A stretch of 64,000 nt of DNA from Alphaproteobacteria bacterium (GTDB lineage: Bacteria > Pseudomonadota > Alphaproteobacteria > Ferrovibrionales > Ferrovibrionaceae): NCBI GenBank assembly GCA_017307375.1, contig JAFKFH010000003.1, positions 620,001 to 684,000 of the forward strand, in the 5' to 3' direction. A program made the translations under genes and the position numbers. Of the stretch, positions 1 through 7,951 are shown piece by piece (the first letter of the stretch is position 1; each line of letters starts with the position of its first letter). The notes under the pieces are model-generated. The model was not told the origin of the DNA and did no database searches. It was given only the letters and a program-made list of their open reading frames with translations.

Positions 1-447
1 GAAGCGGTCGGCCATCTCCATCAGGCGGATGGCCTTGCGATAGCCTTCGGGTTTGGCCATGCCGAAATTGTGCCGCAGCCGGCCGTCGGTCCCGCGGCCC
101 TTCTCGTGCCCGATCAGCATGATCGATCGCCCGCGGAAACGGCAGATGCCGCCGAGGATCGCCGGATCCTCGCCGAAGCGGCGGTCGCCGGCCAGCGGCT
201 GGAAACCGTCGGTCAGCCGGGCGACGTAATCCTCGAAATGCGGCCGGTCCTGGTGGCGGGCGACCTGCATCTTCTGCCATGGCGTCAGCTTGGCATAGGT
301 CTGCCGCAGCAGCGCCTCGGCCTTTGCCTCAAGCCGCTCGACCTCCTCGGTGATGTCACCGCTGTCGGCCGCGCTGGTCTGTCGCAGTTCGCGAACCTTG
401 TTTTCCAGCTCGGCGATCGGCTTTTCGAAATCGAGGTAGCTGACCAT
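1..447 (-). CDS. accA: Acetyl-CoA carboxylase carboxyltransferase subunit alpha, N-terminal part
   Basis: The translated N-terminus begins MVSYLDFEKPIAELENKVRE and continues through a helical region to GRSIMLIGHEKGR, then HNFGMAKPEGYRKAIRLM. This is the AccA signature of the biotin-dependent carboxyltransferase alpha subunit. AccA works with AccD to carboxylate acetyl-CoA to malonyl-CoA, the first step of fatty acid synthesis. The gene runs off the left edge of the window, so about 149 of the usual ~320 residues are present. The start is the ATG at 447. It lies just downstream of mcl1 on the same strand (25-bp gap), so the two could be co-transcribed. Identification is confident; the missing C-terminus cannot be assessed. 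Confidence 0.93.
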   Translation of the reverse strand, partial: MVSYLDFEKPIAELENKVRELRQTSAADSGDITEEVERLEAKAEALLRQTYAKLTPWQKMQVARHQDRPHFEDYVARLTDGFQPLAGDRRFGEDPAILGGICRFRGRSIMLIGHEKGRGTDGRLRHNFGMAKPEGYRKAIRLMEMADRF

Positions 448-471
448 CTGTCTGTCCGTATCCGTTCGTCC

Positions 472-1449
472 TCAGCCGCGCGCGATGGCCTCGGCCTGGC
501 GCACGATCGCCTCGGCCTGCCGGATCGAGGCGATGTCGATCAGGCGCCCGTCGAGCGCCACCGCGCCCTGGCCCTTGGCCTGGGCCTCGGCCATCGCCTC
601 CAGGATGCGGCGCGCCTTGGTCACTTCGGCTTCCGACGGGGTGAACACGTCGTTGGCCAGGGGAATCTGGCTCGGGTGGATCGCCCACTTGCCTTCGCAG
701 CCGAGGATCGCGGCGCGGTTGGCCTGGGCACGGTAGCCGTCGGCATCCGAGAAATCGCCGAACGGGCCGTCGATCGGGCGCAGGCCGTTGGCGCGTGCCG
801 CCACCACCATGCGCGAGATGGCATAGTGCCACATGTCGCCCCAGTGGAAGTCGCGCGGCCGGTCGCCGTCCTTGTCGGTCAGCACCCCGTACATGGGATT
901 GGGACCGCCGATGCCGACGGTGCGGGCGCGGGTCGAAGCGGCATAGTCGGCAACGCCGAAATGCAGGCTCTCCAGCCGGGGGGTAGAGGCCGCGATCTCG
1001 TCGATGTTCTGCATGCCCAGCGCGGTCTCGATGATCGCCTCGATGCCGATGCGCTTCTTGAAGCCCTTCGCGGTCTCGATCTGGGTGAGCAGCATGTCGA
1101 CGGCGTAGAGATCCGCCGCGGTGCCGACCTTCGGCACCATGACCAGGTCGAGCTTGTCGCCGGCCGCCTCGACCACGTCGACGACGTCACGGTACATGTA
1201 ATGTGTGTCGAGGCCGTTGATGCGTACCGACAGGATCTTGTTGCCCCAGTCGACATCGTGCAGCGCCTGGACGATGTTCTTGCGTGCCTGCGGCTTGTCG
1301 TCGGGGGCGACGGCGTCCTCGAGATCCAGGAAGATGACGTCTGCCGCCGACTTCGCCGCCTTCTCGAACAGCTTGGTATTCGAGCCGGGCACCGCCAGTT
1401 CGCAGCGGTTGAGGCGCGCCGGCGCCGGGATCACCTGCTTGAAGCTCAT
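472..1449 (-). CDS. mcl1: L-malyl-CoA / beta-methylmalyl-CoA lyase (HpcH/HpaI family)
   Basis: A 325-residue protein of the HpcH/HpaI aldolase / CitE-like fold. Visible family features are the N-terminal NRCELAVPGS, the metal-site segment FLDLEDAVAPDDK, MVPKVG, and the acidic segment IIETALGM. The C-terminus ends in DIASIRQAEAIVRQAE, as in Rhodobacter Mcl1. Length and overall sequence fit that enzyme, which cleaves malyl-CoA to glyoxylate and acetyl-CoA and methylmalyl-CoA to glyoxylate and propionyl-CoA in the ethylmalonyl-CoA pathway. This suggests acetate assimilation by that pathway rather than a glyoxylate bypass, although the other pathway genes are not in the window. It sits upstream of accA on the same strand. 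A plain citrate-lyase-beta-like function is less likely. Confidence 0.88.
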   Translation of the reverse strand: MSFKQVIPAPARLNRCELAVPGSNTKLFEKAAKSAADVIFLDLEDAVAPDDKPQARKNIVQALHDVDWGNKILSVRINGLDTHYMYRDVVDVVEAAGDKLDLVMVPKVGTAADLYAVDMLLTQIETAKGFKKRIGIEAIIETALGMQNIDEIAASTPRLESLHFGVADYAASTRARTVGIGGPNPMYGVLTDKDGDRPRDFHWGDMWHYAISRMVVAARANGLRPIDGPFGDFSDADGYRAQANRAAILGCEGKWAIHPSQIPLANDVFTPSEAEVTKARRILEAMAEAQAKGQGAVALDGRLIDIASIRQAEAIVRQAEAIARG

Positions 1450-1574
1450 ACCCGATCCTTTCCGCTGATGCCGATACCGCCATATCGGCGGTGCAAAAAC
1501 CCGCGCACCATGACCGGAAGAGGCGGATTCGTCAACTTAACCCGCCCTTAACGCGGATCGGCGAGGAATCGGGC

Positions 1575-2033
1575 ATGCTCGATGCGATCGCGCGCAATAT
1601 TCAGGGCGACAAGCTCAGGCGGCTCTACCGCTTCTGGCAGATCCAGGAACGTGCCGGAGCAGCCCCGCCGGCGCGCGGCTTCGATGTGGAAGGGCTGAGC
1701 CCCTGGGCGCGCGAAGTCGTGCTGATCGAGGTGCGCGAGCGCGCGCGCTATCGCTATGGTTATTACGGTACCAGCTTCCGCGCCGCGTTCGGGGTCGACA
1801 TGACCGGTGCGCATGTCGACGAGCTGCCGGGCGAACAGGCCGGAATCCTGGCCGCCGAATACAGCCATATCCGCCGTACCCGCCGCCCGTACTGGCGGAT
1901 GTACGCGGCCTGGTTCGGCGACCACTCCGAAACCTGGGAACGCCTGGCGATGCCACTGCTGGCCCCGGGCGGCGAGGTGGGCTTCATCATTGCCGCCGCC
2001 TATCGCGCCGACAGCGACCTGAAGGCCGCCTGA
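1575..2033 (+). CDS. PAS_5-family (PF07310-like) PAS domain protein
   Basis: A 152-residue single-domain protein. Its layout (LRRLYRFWQ near residue 15, then PARGFD, a VVLIEV strand, then RYRYGYYGTSFRAAFGVDMTG) matches the alphaproteobacterial PAS_5 family. Members carry one PAS-like domain and no obvious output domain; some have been tied to polar or cell-cycle signalling, but function here is unknown. The reading frame is open further upstream, but the ATG at 1575 starts the recognisable domain. It is divergent from mcl1. A short tandem repeat follows the stop codon immediately. Confidence 0.7.
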   Translation: MLDAIARNIQGDKLRRLYRFWQIQERAGAAPPARGFDVEGLSPWAREVVLIEVRERARYRYGYYGTSFRAAFGVDMTGAHVDELPGEQAGILAAEYSHIRRTRRPYWRMYAAWFGDHSETWERLAMPLLAPGGEVGFIIAAAYRADSDLKAA

Positions 2034-2075
2034 CCGGTCATTTCGGCCCGGTCATTTCGGCCCGGTCATTTCGGT
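2034..2075. repeat. Three tandem copies of a 14-bp unit overlapping the end of folB
   Basis: The unit CCGGTCATTTCGGC occurs at 2034-2047 and 2048-2061, and with one mismatch at 2062-2075. The array begins directly after the stop codon of the PAS_5 gene. Its third copy encodes the last residues and stop codon of folB on the minus strand. It fills the whole space between two convergent genes. It looks like replication slippage duplicating the 3' end of folB; no stem-loop terminator is evident. Confidence 0.9.
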
Positions 2076-2428
2076 CTGACGATCTCGACCCCCACGATCG
2101 CGCCGGCCACCGCCTCGATCTTCTCGATCCGGACCATCACCCGGCGGGTCAGGGGGTTGCCGAGACACAGGGCGGCAATCCGCTCGGCCAGCGTCTCGAT
2201 CAGACCGACATGTTCCTTCTGGCAGAGCGCGCGCACCGCCGCGGCGACCTTGTCGTAGGAAATGACTTCGGCGTAGGTGTCGCTGACGAAGCCGCCGGCC
2301 GGTTCGACCGCGCTGATGCGCAGCGAGATGCGCAGCGGTTGCAGTCGCTCGTATTCATGCTCGTAGACACCGATCGCTGCGGCACAGGCGAGATCGTTGA
2401 TCAGGACGTCGTAGAGGCGCTCGGGCAT
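2066..2428 (-). CDS. folB: Dihydroneopterin aldolase family protein (FolB)
   Basis: A 120-residue protein of the normal size for FolB. It contains the characteristic YDVLINDLACAAAIGVYEHE N-terminus, the central EVISYDKVAAAVRAL and the catalytic-region segment HVGLIETLAERIA. It belongs to the T-fold family that converts dihydroneopterin to hydroxymethyl-dihydropterin and glycolaldehyde in folate synthesis. No other folate genes are adjacent, so a related pterin aldolase/epimerase activity cannot be excluded. Its 3' end overlaps a 14-bp tandem repeat. Confidence 0.85.
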   Translation of the reverse strand: MPERLYDVLINDLACAAAIGVYEHEYERLQPLRISLRISAVEPAGGFVSDTYAEVISYDKVAAAVRALCQKEHVGLIETLAERIAALCLGNPLTRRVMVRIEKIEAVAGAIVGVEIVRPK

Positions 2429-2505
2429 GATCTGGCCATTTCCTTAATTCAGGCACTATCGTCGTTATAGTAGGCGGGCCGAAATTTGTCAGAGGTAGCG
2501 TCGCG

Positions 2506-2964
2506 ATGATCCGCAGGCTTGCCGCCATAGTGCTCGTGACCACCGCCCTGGCGCCGGCCCTGGCCATGGCGGCCGACGACCCGCCGAAGAAGAAGGACGA
2601 CGGGCCGGCCTTGCCGGCAGGGGCGAGCAACAGGCTGATCATGCAGCCCTTCGCCGCCTCGGCCGCCTCGAAGGATGGCCAGATGGTCTCGATCCACATG
2701 GAACTGACGATGTTCGTCAAGAGCCCGGAAGCCCAGCTCGAGGCCGCAGCCCGTCAGTCGCCGATCATCCATGACGTCATCCGCCAGATCCTGACGGTGA
2801 AGGCCGACGAATTCTACGGTGCGCGCGGCGTGCGCAATCTGACGAAGCTGATCGTCGACGTGATGAAGAAGCAGATCGGCGGCGATGGCTTTCACTCGTT
2901 CTGCTATCGCCGCCTGTTCCGGACCGGCCAGGACACGACGCCTTACACGGACTGCAAGACTTGA
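2506..2964 (+). CDS. Exported hypothetical protein, possibly FliL-like
   Basis: A 152-residue protein with a clear signal peptide: MIRR, a hydrophobic stretch to about residue 20, and probable cleavage after AMA. A lysine-rich low-complexity segment (PPKKKDDG) follows. The mature part has a MELTMFVKSP strand and a region with SPIIHDVIRQIL that faintly recalls the periplasmic domain of FliL-type proteins, but no flagellar genes are nearby. Two cysteines near the C-terminus (SFCYRR and DCKT) could form a disulfide. Function is not recognised. It is divergent from folB. Confidence 0.6.
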   Translation: MIRRLAAIVLVTTALAPALAMAADDPPKKKDDGPALPAGASNRLIMQPFAASAASKDGQMVSIHMELTMFVKSPEAQLEAAARQSPIIHDVIRQILTVKADEFYGARGVRNLTKLIVDVMKKQIGGDGFHSFCYRRLFRTGQDTTPYTDCKT

Positions 2965-2991
2965 CGTGCCCTGGCCCGGTCCAGGCGGTCG

Positions 2992-3324
2992 TCAGAACGC
3001 AAGGCACTCGCGCAGCTTGTCGGGCACGCCCTTGTAGCGGATCTGGCAGCCGTCCTGGATGGCCAGCTTGACCAGCCGCGAATCGCTTTGGTTCATGCAG
3101 GCGCGCAGCTTGTCGGGAACGCCCTTGTAGCGGGCGACGCAGCCGTCCGAGAGAGCCAGCTCCTGCAGGCGGTTGTAGGGCGGGCCGGAGCGGGTGGTCG
3201 ACGAATTCGACCCCGACGAGCCCGTCGAGGTCGGAATCGCATCGAGCATGTCGGCGTTGCAGCCGCCCAGGACCATGGTGGCGACGGCCAATGCGCCGAT
3301 GCGTCGAGCGATCTTGATTTTCAT
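2992..3324 (-). CDS. Small lipoprotein with a duplicated cysteine-containing repeat
   Basis: A 110-residue protein starting at the ATG at 3324. The frame is open far upstream, but the signal sequence fixes this start. MKIKIARRIG is followed by a hydrophobic core and a lipobox (LGGC) with the lipidated Cys at residue 22, then a Ser/Thr/Gly-rich linker. Two near-identical repeats fill the C-terminal half: SDGCVARYKGVPDKLRAC and QDGCQIRYKGVPDKLREC. Each has two cysteines, so one disulfide per repeat is plausible. It should be membrane-anchored on the periplasmic side. I do not recognise the family. Confidence 0.65.
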   Translation of the reverse strand: MKIKIARRIGALAVATMVLGGCNADMLDAIPTSTGSSGSNSSTTRSGPPYNRLQELALSDGCVARYKGVPDKLRACMNQSDSRLVKLAIQDGCQIRYKGVPDKLRECLAF

Positions 3325-3462
3325 TTTCCTCTCTCCACGAGTTTGTCTTGCCGAACGGTTAGGCCATGCTAGCTTGTCGGGCGTACCGATGCACCAGCCC
3401 CGTGCGGGCAGGGGGGCCGCGTTGGTGCGTCCATCAGAATAAGCTAGAAGAGCGAAACGCGA

Positions 3463-4614
3463 ATGACCCCGTCGCTTGAGGCCGTGCTGTTTGCCAGCCC
3501 GACCATTTCCTTGAATGTGAACGCGCTGAGCAACGGTCTCGAAGAAAAAGACCTGATGTTCCGCAATCGCGCGATGAACGGGGTGATTCTCTTCAAGTTT
3601 CCGAACTTCGACACGACCGAGGATCATTCCGGCGGCATCCCGGGCATGGATCTCTATGGTCCGAAGCGGACGACGATGCCGGTGCGGACCGGCATCTTCG
3701 TGCCCAAGGACCGCAATGATCTGCCGCTGGGCGGCTATGGCATCTATCTCGACGACCGCAAGACCAACGAATACCTCGTCCGCCATCTCGGCCTGTCCGA
3801 GAAGGAGGAGGCCTACCAGAACGATTTCCGCATCATCCGCCTGCTGGAGGCGATGCCGTCGCTCGACCCCTTCATCCTGCAGACCTCGTTCAAACAGCAT
3901 TCGATCGCGGTCCATCCGCGCTATGTCAGCATCGTCGACGAACAGGTCGCCCAGATCCGCGCGATCATCGCCGAGAAGGTCAAGCCGATCATCGCCAAGG
4001 CCCTCGGCATCGCCGATCCCAGCGTGCTGGAGGTGAAGGCCAAGCGGTTCATCGACGCGATCTGGGATCCGACGCTGGGCGAGGCGGGTGTCTTCATCAC
4101 CGCGTTCGGCATCAAGCCCGAGGATGCGCCGGCGACGTTCTCGGCCTGGAAGGGCGTCACCTTCTTCCAGCATGAATTCAGCCGGGGCCAGTCCGACCTG
4201 GCGAAAATGACCGCCTGGCTCGATTCGAACGACTCGCTGCCGCTCGACTATCGCCGTCTCGGCCAGAACGAGAAGCAGCAGATCACCATGTTCCGCGATT
4301 CGATCCGCAGCAAGGTGCGCAGCGTGATGCGCAACGTGAACATGCTGTTCGGCGCCTACGAGCAGAGCTACCAGGAATTCATCATGCTGAACAACCCGAA
4401 GCAGTTTCGGGACTTCCTGTTCAAGGCGGAAAGCTATTACTGGACGCTCGGCGCCTGCAACGGCGTGCTGGCCCAGGTTTGCGGCACCTGGCGGCGCTAT
4501 TGCTTCTCGAACGGACAACGGCGGCCGCTCAATTTCGACCTACTGGAACGCCTCTACAAGGTCTGCGATTCGATCCTCAAGAGCCGCGAGGGCGACCGCG
4601 ACGCGGTGGCTTGA
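3463..4614 (+). CDS. Hypothetical protein, 383 residues, unknown family
   Basis: No signal peptide, transmembrane segment or known catalytic motif can be seen. The N-terminal third is strand-rich with many Gly/Pro turns (NGVILFKFPNFD, GIPGMDLYGPKR, GGYGIYLDDRK). The remainder is mostly helical with repeated charged segments (QVAQIRAIIAEKVKPIIAKA, then RSKVRSVMRNVNMLF). Composition resembles a soluble cytoplasmic protein. The start ATG has a modest upstream purine tract. The following gene on the same strand is also unrecognised, and the two may form a unit. Codon use matches the surrounding genome, so it is probably native. Confidence 0.6.
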   Translation: MTPSLEAVLFASPTISLNVNALSNGLEEKDLMFRNRAMNGVILFKFPNFDTTEDHSGGIPGMDLYGPKRTTMPVRTGIFVPKDRNDLPLGGYGIYLDDRKTNEYLVRHLGLSEKEEAYQNDFRIIRLLEAMPSLDPFILQTSFKQHSIAVHPRYVSIVDEQVAQIRAIIAEKVKPIIAKALGIADPSVLEVKAKRFIDAIWDPTLGEAGVFITAFGIKPEDAPATFSAWKGVTFFQHEFSRGQSDLAKMTAWLDSNDSLPLDYRRLGQNEKQQITMFRDSIRSKVRSVMRNVNMLFGAYEQSYQEFIMLNNPKQFRDFLFKAESYYWTLGACNGVLAQVCGTWRRYCFSNGQRRPLNFDLLERLYKVCDSILKSREGDRDAVA

Positions 4615-4726
4615 TACCGGATCCGCCGGAATCGCCTGATCCGGGCCGTGCTTGCACGCAAGCACCAGCATTGACCGGCAGGTCCGGGTTGGCGATGATC
4701 CCTTCGATGGAGATCAAGGGGTTGCG

Positions 4727-5281
4727 ATGACGGGCAGTCCGGCCAGCGCCGACGCCATTCACGGGCCGGACACCGATTCCGGCCCTGCCGACGATTTCGA
4801 CCCTGCCGACGATCTGCCGGCGGAAGCCCTGGAACTGGCCGGTACCAACATCAACGCCCAGACTTATCTCGCCACCGACTATCTCAATCATTTCAACGAG
4901 ATCGTCATGTTCCTCGAAATGATTCCGGACATGCCGGACATGTTCGAGGATGCCAAGGCCTGGGCGCCGAAGAGCTACGCCGACCATTTCCGGGAGTCGA
5001 GCTTCAAGGACAAGGCGCTGGCGATCCGCGCCTACGAGGCGGCCCCGCCCCGCTACCGCCGGATGTTCGACCGCACGGTCGGACGGATGAACGAGCAACT
5101 GGTCGGCGGCCTCGCCCGAATCGATGCCGCCATCTCTTCGGGCAATACCAGCGAGCTGACCTTCCTGGTGCAGCAGGTCTCGCGCTCGACCCAGCGGCTG
5201 ATCGACGTCTGCTCGTCGATCATCCACGGCAATGTCCGGACGATGAGCCAGACCCAGATCGACGAAACGCTGGCGTTCTGA
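4727..5281 (+). CDS. Hypothetical protein, 184 residues, acidic N-terminus
   Basis: The ATG at 4727 is preceded by an AAGGGG tract at suitable spacing. This is preferred over an upstream in-frame start whose extension looks non-coding. The first 35 residues are acidic and proline-rich with a small internal duplication (GPADDFDPADDLPAE). The rest is predicted helical (YLNHFNEIVMFLEMIPDMPDM, RRMFDRTVGRMNEQL). No enzyme motif is visible. It follows the 383-residue unknown gene by 112 bp on the same strand. It may be an adaptor or helical-bundle protein, but this is only a shape-based guess. Confidence 0.55.
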   Translation: MTGSPASADAIHGPDTDSGPADDFDPADDLPAEALELAGTNINAQTYLATDYLNHFNEIVMFLEMIPDMPDMFEDAKAWAPKSYADHFRESSFKDKALAIRAYEAAPPRYRRMFDRTVGRMNEQLVGGLARIDAAISSGNTSELTFLVQQVSRSTQRLIDVCSSIIHGNVRTMSQTQIDETLAF

Positions 5282-5398
5282 GCTTTCGCGCTTTTGCACT
5301 GCGGTAGCGGTGTGCTATCTAGATGCGGTGGGTCATGCGCCGCCGTGCTGCTATGCGTTGCAGATGGGCGGATGCCAGTGCGGGAGTGCGGCTGTCCG

Positions 5399-6445
5399 AT
5401 GCTTTATCGTCGTCTCGGTCACAGCGATCTCAAGGTGTCGGCGATCTGCCTCGGCACCATGACCTTCGGCGAACAGAACACCGAAGCCGACGCCCATGCC
5501 CAGCTCGACATGGCGATCGCTCGCGGCATCAACTTCATCGATGCCGCCGAAATGTACCCGGTGCCGCCGATGGCATCGACGGCCGGTCGCACCGAGCGCT
5601 ATATCGGATCGTGGCTCAAGGCGCGGGGCGGTCGCGACAAGATCGTGCTCGCCACCAAGGTCGCGGGCCGCGGTCCGTCGACCTGGCTGCGCCAGGGCAG
5701 CGTCGCGGAAACCCGGCTTGACCGGGCCCAGATCGTCGAGGCGGTCGACGCCTCGCTGGCCAAGCTCGGCACCGACTATATCGACCTCTACCAGATCCAC
5801 TGGCCCGACCGGCCGACCAATCATTTCGGCAAGCTGAACTACGAGGCGGTGCCGGCGGACGATTCGATCCCGATCGAGGAAACCCTGTCGGTGATGGGCG
5901 ATCTGGTCCGCGCCGGAAAGATCCGTCATGTCGGGTTGTCGAACGAGTCGCCGTGGGGCGTGCATCGCTACCTGCGCGCCGCCGAGACGCTCGGCCTGCC
6001 GCGCCCGGTTTCGATCCAGAACGCCTACAGCCTGGTCAATCGCGTGTTCGAGATCGGCCTCGCCGAATTCGCTGCCCGTGAAGACCTGCCGCTGATGTGC
6101 TACTCGCCGCTGGCGATGGGTGTGCTGTGCGGCAAGTACCTGAACGGGGCGCGGCCGGCCGGGGCGCGGCTGACGCTTTATGAACGCTTCAAGCGCTACT
6201 CCAACCCGGAGACCGAGCGGGCCGCGGCCGAGTACGTGGCGCTGGCCGGTCGGCTCGGCATCAAGCCGGGCCATCTGGCCCTGGCCTTCGCCCTGTCGCG
6301 GCCGTTCATGGCCTCGGTGATCATCGGGGCGACCAACCTCGACCAGCTCAAGGAAAACATCGACGCGATCGACGTGACGCTGGGGCCCGATGCCCTGGCC
6401 GCGATCGACGCCATTCACAGGACCCAGCCCAACCCGTCGCCCTGA
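5399..6445 (+). CDS. Aldo/keto reductase, Tas-like
   Basis: A 348-residue NADPH-dependent aldo/keto reductase of the Tas subgroup. It starts MLYRRLGHSDLKVSAICLGT. Catalytic tetrad positions are visible: Asp and Tyr in DAAEMYP, Lys in ATKVAGRG, and His in YQIHWPDR. Further family marks are GKIRHVGLSNES and the C-terminal cofactor loop region IIGATNLDQLKENI. It probably reduces aldehydes or ketones in the cytoplasm; the substrate cannot be read from sequence. The start at 5399 aligns with family N-termini, and the upstream in-frame extension is Cys/Arg-rich and unlikely to be coding. Confidence 0.88.
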   Translation: MLYRRLGHSDLKVSAICLGTMTFGEQNTEADAHAQLDMAIARGINFIDAAEMYPVPPMASTAGRTERYIGSWLKARGGRDKIVLATKVAGRGPSTWLRQGSVAETRLDRAQIVEAVDASLAKLGTDYIDLYQIHWPDRPTNHFGKLNYEAVPADDSIPIEETLSVMGDLVRAGKIRHVGLSNESPWGVHRYLRAAETLGLPRPVSIQNAYSLVNRVFEIGLAEFAAREDLPLMCYSPLAMGVLCGKYLNGARPAGARLTLYERFKRYSNPETERAAAEYVALAGRLGIKPGHLALAFALSRPFMASVIIGATNLDQLKENIDAIDVTLGPDALAAIDAIHRTQPNPSP

Positions 6446-6487
6446 CCCTGGACCGTTTCACGTCAACCCCCTGATGGAGGGTGCGCC

Positions 6488-7126
6488 ATGATCCGATTGT
6501 TCGTCGCCCTGACCCTGCCCGAAAACGTACGGCAGGGTCTGTCGTTTTTGTGTGGTGGCGTGCCCGGTGCGCGCTGGCAGCGGCCCGACCAGATGCACCT
6601 GACCCTGCGCTTCATCGGCGAGATCGACGAAGGCACCGCCGGCGACGTGGTCGAGGCGCTGGAAGGGGTGACGATGGATCCGTTCCCGCTGGCCTTGCAG
6701 GGGGTCGGCGCCTTCGGCGAGAAGCGGCGCTCGCACGTCCTGTGGGCAGGCGTACGGCCCGAGCCCGAATTGCTGCGCCTGCAGGGCAAGATCGAGACCG
6801 CGCTGATCCGGGTCGGGCTGGAGCCCGAGCGTCGCAAGTACCAGCCGCATGTGACGCTGGCCCGGCTCGGTCAGACCAGCGAGGCCAAGGTGGTCGACTT
6901 CCTGTCGGCCAATGGTGGTTTCGCGTCGCCACCGTTCATGGTCGAAGGCTTCACGCTCTATTCGTCATTCCGCGGCCATGGCGGTGCGATCTACCGGCCT
7001 GAGGAAACCTTCGCGCTGGGCGGCTACGATTTCAGCGACGAAGACGACGGCTACGACGAGTACGAGCAGGACGAGCACGGGCCCTATGCCGACGCGCAGG
7101 CTCCGTTCTGGGCCGACGCCGGCTGA
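6488..7126 (+). CDS. thpR: RNA 2',3'-cyclic phosphodiesterase (LigT/ThpR) with acidic tail
   Basis: A member of the 2H phosphoesterase family. The two HxTx motifs are present as HLTLRFIGE and HVTLARLG, and the N-terminus MIRLFVALTLPENVR is typical of ThpR. The enzyme opens 2',3'-cyclic phosphates on RNA ends. Length is 212 residues, longer than the usual 175-190, because of a C-terminal extension after GGYDF that is very rich in Asp, Glu and Tyr. A GGAGGG ribosome-binding site precedes the ATG. The sirtuin gene follows 22 bp downstream, so the two are probably co-transcribed. Confidence 0.88.
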   Translation: MIRLFVALTLPENVRQGLSFLCGGVPGARWQRPDQMHLTLRFIGEIDEGTAGDVVEALEGVTMDPFPLALQGVGAFGEKRRSHVLWAGVRPEPELLRLQGKIETALIRVGLEPERRKYQPHVTLARLGQTSEAKVVDFLSANGGFASPPFMVEGFTLYSSFRGHGGAIYRPEETFALGGYDFSDEDDGYDEYEQDEHGPYADAQAPFWADAG

Positions 7127-7148
7127 AGCGGGGTACGGGCGGGCCACC

Positions 7149-7847
7149 GTGACCTATCGCCGTATCGTCATCCTGACCGGGGCCGGGATATCGGCCGAAT
7201 CCGGCCTCGGCACTTTCCGCGACAAGGACGGGCTGTGGACGCGCTACGACCTCGAGGACGTGGCGACCCCCGAGGGTTTCGCCCGCAATCCCGCCTTCGT
7301 GCATGAGTTCTACAACGCGCGACGGGCCAATTGCCTGGGCGCCGAGCCCAATGCGGCCCATCTTGCCCTGGCGGCGCTGGAGGCGCGGTATCCGGGCGAC
7401 GTCCTGGTTGTGACCCAGAACGTGGACGACCTGCATGAACGCGCCGGCAGCGGGCGGTTGCTGCACATGCATGGCGAATTGCTGAAGATCCGCTGTACCA
7501 ATTGCGGCGCGATCCACGGCTGGACCCACGACTGCTTCGTCGAGACACCCTGCCCGAGTTGCCTCGTCGCCGGCTACATGCGTCCCCATGTCGTCTGGTT
7601 CCGGGAAATGCCGATGTACATGGAGCGGATCTACGCCGCGCTTGCCGCCTGCGACCTGTTCGTCGCGATCGGTACCTCGGGCAATGTCTACCCGGCCGCG
7701 GACTTTGTTGCCGAGGCGCCGGGTCATACCGTCGAACTGAACCTGGAACCCTCCGACCGGGCCGGGATGTTCGCCGAAGCCGTGCACGGCCCGGCCTCTG
7801 CGGTGGTGCCGGCGTTCGTGGACAGGCTGTTGGCTGGCCGGGCCTAG
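7149..7847 (+). CDS. cobB: NAD-dependent protein deacylase, class III sirtuin (CobB-like)
   Basis: A 232-residue SIR2 protein with GTG start at 7149. The NAD-binding segment is ILTGAGISAESGLGTFRD, followed by TQNVDDLHERAG and the catalytic His in HMHGELL. Two zinc-binding Cys pairs are present (CTNC and CPSC). FYNARR supplies the Tyr-x-x-Arg pair typical of class III sirtuins, which bind negatively charged acyl groups, so desuccinylation or demalonylation is likely in addition to deacetylation. It lies directly downstream of thpR. A role in removing acyl marks made by abundant acyl-CoAs is plausible, given the beta-oxidation genes nearby. Confidence 0.9.
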   Translation: MTYRRIVILTGAGISAESGLGTFRDKDGLWTRYDLEDVATPEGFARNPAFVHEFYNARRANCLGAEPNAAHLALAALEARYPGDVLVVTQNVDDLHERAGSGRLLHMHGELLKIRCTNCGAIHGWTHDCFVETPCPSCLVAGYMRPHVVWFREMPMYMERIYAALAACDLFVAIGTSGNVYPAADFVAEAPGHTVELNLEPSDRAGMFAEAVHGPASAVVPAFVDRLLAGRA

Positions 7848-7951
7848 CTCGCGGTGCCGTTTCCCGGTCCGATTGGCCCGGCGTGCAGGAAGGCTTGGCC
7901 AGTCAGTGTCGCGATGATAGCGTTGCCCCCGTTCGGGGGAGTTGCCAGATC

